Shown piece by piece: positions 59,336-64,000 of a stretch of 64,000 nt of DNA (positions are counted from its first letter, which is position 1; every line of letters starts with the position of its first letter). The position numbers and the translations under genes are program-made. Under the pieces are notes generated by a model. The model was given only the letters and a program-made list of their open reading frames with translations, did not search any database and was not told the DNA's origin. The stretch is from Clostridiales bacterium (GTDB taxonomy: Bacteria > Bacillota > Clostridia > Christensenellales > Pumilibacteraceae): the NCBI GenBank assembly GCA_022508505.1, contig JAFLVC010000003.1, forward strand, positions 1 through 64,000, in the 5' to 3' direction.

Positions 59336-61069
59336 ATGAAAAGAAAATCAAGCAAAATCATCATGCTCGTTCTGAGCCTCGTGCTGCTCATCGGTTGCGT
59401 GCTGCCGCTCGGCGGTTGCGACTATTGTCAGCACAAGCTAAAAGAGCTGGAGAAGGTGCCTGCGACCTGTCTTGCGACGGGACTTCGCACGGCGTACAAG
59501 TGCGAGAAGTGCGGTCAGATGTTCAAGTATTCGGACGCGACCGGGCTTGTCGAAATTTCTAAGCGCGAGACGCTTCCCATTGCCGGGCACACGGTTGGCG
59601 AAAAGTATATCGGCGTGCCCAAGTCGGGCGGAGCGGCTTCGTCGCTTTCCGACTACGAGGTACATGCCGAGTGCGCCGTCTGCGAGCAATATTTTAAGGT
59701 CAACACCGAAAACCTGATTGCTTTTGCGCCCTCCGACTATGCGGGCGGCAAGCACTTCGATTTGGATGACGGCACGGTCGCAACGCGCTACACCTTTGCG
59801 GGCGGCACGCATTCGGGCGACAAAAAGACGATAGAGCCGCTTCGCGACAGTAAGACCAACGATAACGCCAATGTCGAAGTGCCGTTTGCCGCCAATGTCA
59901 ATCGCTATCTCGTAATGTTTGTTCATAACGAGTCGAATATCGATGTCGACATAAGGTACGGCGCAGAGCGCAACGGAGAACGCTGCCTTACCGACGTTCA
60001 TGTCCCCGCCAACGGCTTCGCGTCCTTCCTCGTGACGATTAAGTTCTCGGGTGGCGATCCCAGAAGCTGGCACGAGCTCTACATGATGCAAGACCTTGCC
60101 CAAGACCAAGCGGTTACGCTGTCGTTTAGCGGATATTTCTACGCGTCGAGCAAGGTCCAAGCGATTATAATCGAAAAGTACGGCAAGACCGAGTTCGCGA
60201 TAGGCGAAACGCTCGATGTGGATAAACTCGTCGTTGTCGCCGACTACGGCGAGAATGTCAAGCGCACGCTAAAGCCCGACGAGTATTCGGTCAACCTTAA
60301 GGACAAGGTACTGACAGAGGAAGACAAGGAAGTTGTCGTCACCTTCAAGAAAAAGTCTGCAAAGTACTCGATTACCGTCAAGCGCTTCTTCCGCAAGGTG
60401 ACGCTTGTAGGCGCGACCTTTGCAAACGGCTCCTCCACTATGGAGGTAGAGCAGGGCAAGCCGCTTCCGAGCGGAATCACCATGAACCGCGGCAAGGTTT
60501 TCGACCACTGGATAGACATTTACGGCGAGCAGTACACCGAGTATGTGGTAAGCGACAGCGACGTCACGCTCAAAGCAGTGTACAAGGACGACTCAACGCT
60601 CGAAAAAATCAACCTTGCGCTCAATAAAATGTGCACGGTAAGCGAGATAGACGAAAGAGAAGCGCCGTATTTCCCCGTCAAAAACTTGACAGACGGAATT
60701 AAGTCAAACGGCACAAACAATTCGTGGGTGTCAAAATCGCACAGCTCCGCGACCGATCCCGTGTGGGTGGAAGTTGACTTGGGCAACGTCATAGCCGTCA
60801 ACGAGGTCGTGCTTTACCCGCGCAACGGAGACGGCGTGTACTTCCCGATAGACTACTATATCGAGATTTCCGTCGACGGCGAGGAGTACACCAAGGTCTT
60901 CGAAATGATCGGAGATACGCTGTCAACGCAGCGCGACAAGCGGCCGAGATACTGCTTCTTTAGCAGTGAAAACGCTCAATATGTTCGTATAACGGCTACA
61001 AGAATGTCGGCAGGCGGCGGCGGCGACTATCGCACCGACTACGGCGAAATCGAAGTCTACTACGCATAA
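59336..61069 (+). CDS. cysteine-rich surface lipoprotein with C-terminal CBM32/F5-8C domain
   Basis: 577 residues. Signal peptide with two candidate lipoboxes (LIGC at Cys21, LGGC at Cys28). One Cys-rich module (ATCLATGLRTAYKCEKCGQ), one copy of the beta module shared with the preceding protein (RYLVMFVHNESNIDVDIRYG), an Ig-like unit (GETLDVDKLVV), a strand-rich segment (VTLVGATFANGSS, matching VTLIGATFAGGSN upstream) and a discoidin/F5-8C domain at about 430-577 (LALNKMCTVS, DLGNVIAVNEVVLYPR, YVRITATRM), which commonly binds sugars. Suggests a glycan- or wall-binding role; the target is unknown. Confidence 0.9.
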   Translation: MKRKSSKIIMLVLSLVLLIGCVLPLGGCDYCQHKLKELEKVPATCLATGLRTAYKCEKCGQMFKYSDATGLVEISKRETLPIAGHTVGEKYIGVPKSGGAASSLSDYEVHAECAVCEQYFKVNTENLIAFAPSDYAGGKHFDLDDGTVATRYTFAGGTHSGDKKTIEPLRDSKTNDNANVEVPFAANVNRYLVMFVHNESNIDVDIRYGAERNGERCLTDVHVPANGFASFLVTIKFSGGDPRSWHELYMMQDLAQDQAVTLSFSGYFYASSKVQAIIIEKYGKTEFAIGETLDVDKLVVVADYGENVKRTLKPDEYSVNLKDKVLTEEDKEVVVTFKKKSAKYSITVKRFFRKVTLVGATFANGSSTMEVEQGKPLPSGITMNRGKVFDHWIDIYGEQYTEYVVSDSDVTLKAVYKDDSTLEKINLALNKMCTVSEIDEREAPYFPVKNLTDGIKSNGTNNSWVSKSHSSATDPVWVEVDLGNVIAVNEVVLYPRNGDGVYFPIDYYIEISVDGEEYTKVFEMIGDTLSTQRDKRPRYCFFSSENAQYVRITATRMSAGGGGDYRTDYGEIEVYYA

Positions 61070-61079
61070 GGAGTCAAAT

Positions 61080-61955
61080 ATGGCAAAAAAATCGATTAAA
61101 AGTATTAAGGTCAAATCGAACGCCGAAGCCGAGGTCGCGAGCGATGTCGTGCAGAATGTTGAGCCCGAAGTAGCAAGCGAAGTCGAAAAGAGCGTAGAGC
61201 CGGAAATCACGACCGAGGTCGAGCAAAGCGCAGAGCCGGAAATCACGACCGAGGTCGAGCAAAGCGCAGAGCCGGAAATCACGACCGAGGTCGGGGTGAG
61301 CGACGAGAGCGCTGCCGTAAGCGAGGACGCCGCGAGCGTTCAAGGCGAAGAGGTCGCCGAAAAGAATGACGGCTTCGGCGCCGAGTCGAAAGGATTTTTT
61401 GCAAAGGCGGGCGAGAAGATAAAGCTTGCGGCGTTGTTTGTATGGAAGTATCTCAAAATCGGCGGCATTGCGGCATGGAACTACATCAAAACGCGGTGGG
61501 TGGGCTTCTTCCTGCTGTGGCCGGTAGTCATACTCAGCCTAATCGTTCCTTTCGTTTACAGCAATGGATTTTTCGACACCGAGTTCGAGAGCATGACAGT
61601 CTTTGCGCTTCCGTTCATCGTAATCTTATGCTTCGGACTGGCGTTTGAAAAGCACTCGGCAAAGTACGCGCCGATAGCTATGTTCGTGCTTACGCTGATA
61701 ACGCTTTTGGAGTTTATACGCACTGCGTATATGCACCTGTCGACGGCGTTCTTCGGCGGAATATCGGGCAATGTGTTCGTGCAGGCGGGCTTCCCGTTCT
61801 CGTTCTGCGCAATCGCGCTGGTAATCAACATCCTGCTGTGCGCGACCGCCATGTTCTTCAAGCAGTACAGCGGCGAAAAGAAGGATAAGGCGGAGACGGT
61901 TCCGCCCGTCGCGTTGGACGAAACGGTTCTGGAGGTACAAGATGAACAAGTTTAA
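61080..61955 (+). CDS. membrane protein with repetitive acidic N-terminus
   Basis: 291 residues. The N-terminal 100 are Glu/Val/Ser-rich and contain a 12-residue repeat (VEQSAEPEITTE) encoded by a 36-base tandem repeat; there is no signal peptide, so this part is probably cytoplasmic. Four membrane helices follow (about 140-275) with a short Lys/Glu tail. No family recognised. AAGGAG ribosome site 11 bases behind the lipoprotein stop; its 3' end overlaps the GH3 gene by 14 bases, so all belong to one operon. Confidence 0.75.
   Translation: MAKKSIKSIKVKSNAEAEVASDVVQNVEPEVASEVEKSVEPEITTEVEQSAEPEITTEVEQSAEPEITTEVGVSDESAAVSEDAASVQGEEVAEKNDGFGAESKGFFAKAGEKIKLAALFVWKYLKIGGIAAWNYIKTRWVGFFLLWPVVILSLIVPFVYSNGFFDTEFESMTVFALPFIVILCFGLAFEKHSAKYAPIAMFVLTLITLLEFIRTAYMHLSTAFFGGISGNVFVQAGFPFSFCAIALVINILLCATAMFFKQYSGEKKDKAETVPPVALDETVLEVQDEQV
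61182..61289 (+). repeat. 36-base tandem repeat in coding sequence
   Basis: Three head-to-tail units (61182, 61218, 61254); units 2 and 3 are identical, unit 1 differs at a few bases. It keeps frame and encodes the 12-residue acidic repeat. Confidence 0.9.
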
Positions 61956-64000
61956 CTTAAGCTTATTTAAAAGAATAATGCTCATCGTGTCGCGAGCGCT
62001 CGCAATATTGATGTCTATCATATTCGGCGTACTCGTTGTGGGCACCGAAATCGCAAACGACAACGCGCCGCAGATATCGGCGTTTCTCGGTCAGGATTTT
62101 ATCAACCTCGTCAAAAATGACAGCGACGACGATGAGGATGAGGAGATAGATGCCGACTACTTTACTTCGGAATACGAAAGCGTAGCCGAGGTCAAGCAGG
62201 CGGGCGTCGACATGACCGAGCGCGTCATGGCGGAAGGCGCGGTTCTGCTCTACAACAAGGATAACGCACTGCCGCTAAATACCGCAACCGACAAGGTTAG
62301 CATGTTTTCGGCATCGTCGGCAAACCCCGTTTGGTCGGGCTCGCGCGAGTCGTACGAAAAGGTGGGGGCGAGCGCAAAGGTCGATTTAAAGGCCGGGCTT
62401 GAAAACGCAGGGCTCAAAATCAACGACGAGCTCTACAACTGGTACAAGTCGTCGGGCTACGGAAGAAAGCGCGCAGGCGCCAACTCCGGCATCTACGAGG
62501 TGTGGAACATAAACGACGCGCCGTGGTCTGCGATTGGAAGCGCAAAGACCAAGGCGGGCTATAATACGGCGATGTTTGTCGTTTCGCGCATAGCCGGCGA
62601 GGGCTTCGATACGAGAATGCGCGATCTCGGCGAGGGTAACAACAGCGAAAATAAAAAGACTGACGAAACAAACGGCAACTATCTACTTCTTTCCCGCGAC
62701 GAAAAGGATGTTTTCAAGCACATTAAGGAAGAAAAAGAAAAGGGCACGTTTGACAAGTTTATCGTGCTTTTGAACACGACAAACCAGGTCGCAATCGACT
62801 TTATCGACGAGTACGATGTCGACGCCGTGCTGTACAGCGGCTCTATCGGATCGGCGGGCGCAAATGCCATAGGCAAGATTTTAACGGGCGAGGTCAATCC
62901 GTCGGGCAAACTTTCGGATACCTTCTGGAAAAACCACTACCTCAATCCCGTTCTTACAAATTGGGGACAGATGTCTTACGACAGCGGCAAGGCTATGCTT
63001 TACCAGTACGTCGGGTTTACTTATGACAACAGCGGCAAGTACGATGACGGCTACGTCGTCTATCAGGAAGGCATCTACTCGGGCTACCGCTACACCGAAA
63101 CGCGTTACGAGGACGTCGTAATGGGCACGAAAAATGCGGGCGACTTCAATTACAGCGACGCGGTCGCATTCCCGTTCGGCTACGGAATAAGCTATACCGA
63201 GTTCGAGTACTCCGGCATGAAGGTGGCGTACGACGGCGGGACCGACAGCTACGTCGTGTCCGTCGACGTCAAAAACGCAGGGCAGAGGGCGGGCAAGAAC
63301 GCCGTTCAGCTTTTCCTGCAAAAGCCGTACACCGCTTACGATATCGAAAACGGTGTCGAAAAGGCGGCGGTCGAGTTTGTCGCGTTCGACAAGACGGATA
63401 TACTCGAGCCGGGCGCGAGCGAAACCGTAACAATGACGGTCGCTCGCCGCGAGCTCGCATCCTACGACAGCTACGGAAAGCGCACCTACATTCTCGAGCA
63501 GGGCGATTACTACCTCACGGTCGCTTCCGACGCGCACGCCGCAATCAACAACATTCTCGCAAAGAAGGGCTACAGCGGCACCGACGCCGAGGGCGACAAG
63601 GCGCTCGTGCATCAGATCACAGATGTCAAGGAGAGTGAGCTTTTGAAGTACGCGGTGTCCGAAACAGGCAAGGCGATTGTCAACCAATTCGACAATGTCG
63701 ACCTCAAGCTGTACTCGGGCGCAGGAGCCAACAAGGATGCGTTCGAATACATTACGCGCAGCGACTGGGCAGGCACGGTCAAGTACGCGTTTGACCTTCA
63801 AACCTTCCGCTTCCTAAACAACTATGTCAAGCTGACCAAGACGTCACAGATAGCCGCAGACAGCGCCAACACCGCGCCCAAGGGTGACAACGGTCAGTAC
63901 CCCACTTACGGCTCCAAGGCGACGGCGTGGCAGCTTATCGACATGCGCGTCGACGAAAACGGCGAACCGCTCCCTTACGACCACCCGCGCTGGGAGGAGC
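61942..64000 (+). CDS. glycoside hydrolase family 3, permuted domain order, 3'-truncated
   Basis: Open to the window end, 686 codons. A cytoplasmic start and one membrane helix (about residues 13-36) anchor the protein. Then the GH3 C-terminal (alpha/beta sandwich) domain comes first (EGAVLLYNKDNALPL, ILTGEVNPSGKLSDTF, FPFGYGISYTEFEY), followed by a fibronectin-III-like domain (VSVDVKNAGQRAGKNAVQLFL, LEPGASETVTMTV). The catalytic barrel domain with the nucleophile Asp should follow beyond 64000. This order is known from some Clostridia beta-glucosidases. GGAGG ribosome site; overlaps the upstream gene. Likely acts on oligosaccharides outside the cell. Confidence 0.88.
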   Translation, partial: MNKFNLSLFKRIMLIVSRALAILMSIIFGVLVVGTEIANDNAPQISAFLGQDFINLVKNDSDDDEDEEIDADYFTSEYESVAEVKQAGVDMTERVMAEGAVLLYNKDNALPLNTATDKVSMFSASSANPVWSGSRESYEKVGASAKVDLKAGLENAGLKINDELYNWYKSSGYGRKRAGANSGIYEVWNINDAPWSAIGSAKTKAGYNTAMFVVSRIAGEGFDTRMRDLGEGNNSENKKTDETNGNYLLLSRDEKDVFKHIKEEKEKGTFDKFIVLLNTTNQVAIDFIDEYDVDAVLYSGSIGSAGANAIGKILTGEVNPSGKLSDTFWKNHYLNPVLTNWGQMSYDSGKAMLYQYVGFTYDNSGKYDDGYVVYQEGIYSGYRYTETRYEDVVMGTKNAGDFNYSDAVAFPFGYGISYTEFEYSGMKVAYDGGTDSYVVSVDVKNAGQRAGKNAVQLFLQKPYTAYDIENGVEKAAVEFVAFDKTDILEPGASETVTMTVARRELASYDSYGKRTYILEQGDYYLTVASDAHAAINNILAKKGYSGTDAEGDKALVHQITDVKESELLKYAVSETGKAIVNQFDNVDLKLYSGAGANKDAFEYITRSDWAGTVKYAFDLQTFRFLNNYVKLTKTSQIAADSANTAPKGDNGQYPTYGSKATAWQLIDMRVDENGEPLPYDHPRWEE

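Noticed and set aside
61182..61289. 36-base repeats considered as CRISPR repeats
   Set aside because: Units are head to tail without spacers and lie in a coding frame.

Overview
The window looks like chromosome of a low-to-moderate-GC, single-membrane Bacillota of the class Clostridia. The basis is HPr kinase, WhiA, PlsX and a type II fatty acid operon, a two-domain AdhE, an ammonia-dependent NAD synthase, QueH, a SpoIIQ-like M23 protein, AgrC/LytTR-type signalling, surface lipoproteins and no outer-membrane genes. I cannot name genus or species. Most genes are fairly GC-rich; roughly 30.5-34.0 kb is clearly more AT-rich and reads as an accessory patch.

Layout. 1-5.6 kb: truncated ileS, an RNA methyltransferase, an RluA pseudouridine synthase and galT, all +. 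5.6-14 kb: aldo/keto reductase (-), adhE, an APH-fold kinase, a CPA antiporter (-) behind a fluoride riboswitch, two genes with forespore-like promoters (YwmB-like, SpoIIQ-like) and a zinc alcohol dehydrogenase. 14-19 kb: rpmE, a DUF1385-PrmC fusion, prfA and an OmpR-type two-component system. 19.3-27.6 kb: a fatty acid operon (ACP, a fused ketosynthase plus inactive ketosynthase, fabG, fabZ, fabD, accD, accA, an FMN reductase, plsX). 27.6-30.4 kb: FMN reductase paralogue (-), membrane phosphoesterase, nadE. 30.5-34.2 kb: AT-rich patch of small unknowns, a ribbon-helix-helix protein and a four-helix-bundle protein, ending at tRNA-Val. 34.2-49.2 kb: dtd, queH, a UvrC-HAD fusion, hprK, an XRE switch with palindromic operators, a lipid kinase and a degenerate Fic protein (-), then murB, PHP, whiA, dnaE, pfkA. 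49.4-53.8 kb: fba (-), M29 aminopeptidase, YcxB-like protein, gap. 54-64 kb: LytTR/GHKL two-component system followed by two cysteine-rich lipoproteins, a membrane protein and the start of a permuted GH3 enzyme.

Themes. Glycolysis and fermentation (pfkA, fba, gap, adhE, galT) sit with carbon-control kinase hprK. Three proteins are unusual fusions: ketosynthase with a Cys-to-Gln ketosynthase partner, DUF1385-PrmC and UvrC-HAD. At least five genes have a good -10 box only 6-7 bases before the ATG and no Shine-Dalgarno sequence, so leaderless mRNA seems to be a real habit here. The most interesting items are the cis-fused KS/KSQ protein in a primary lipid operon, the leaderless promoter class, the fluoride riboswitch on a cation/proton-antiporter-family gene, the XRE operator cluster and the sensor-lipoprotein-GH3 surface locus.
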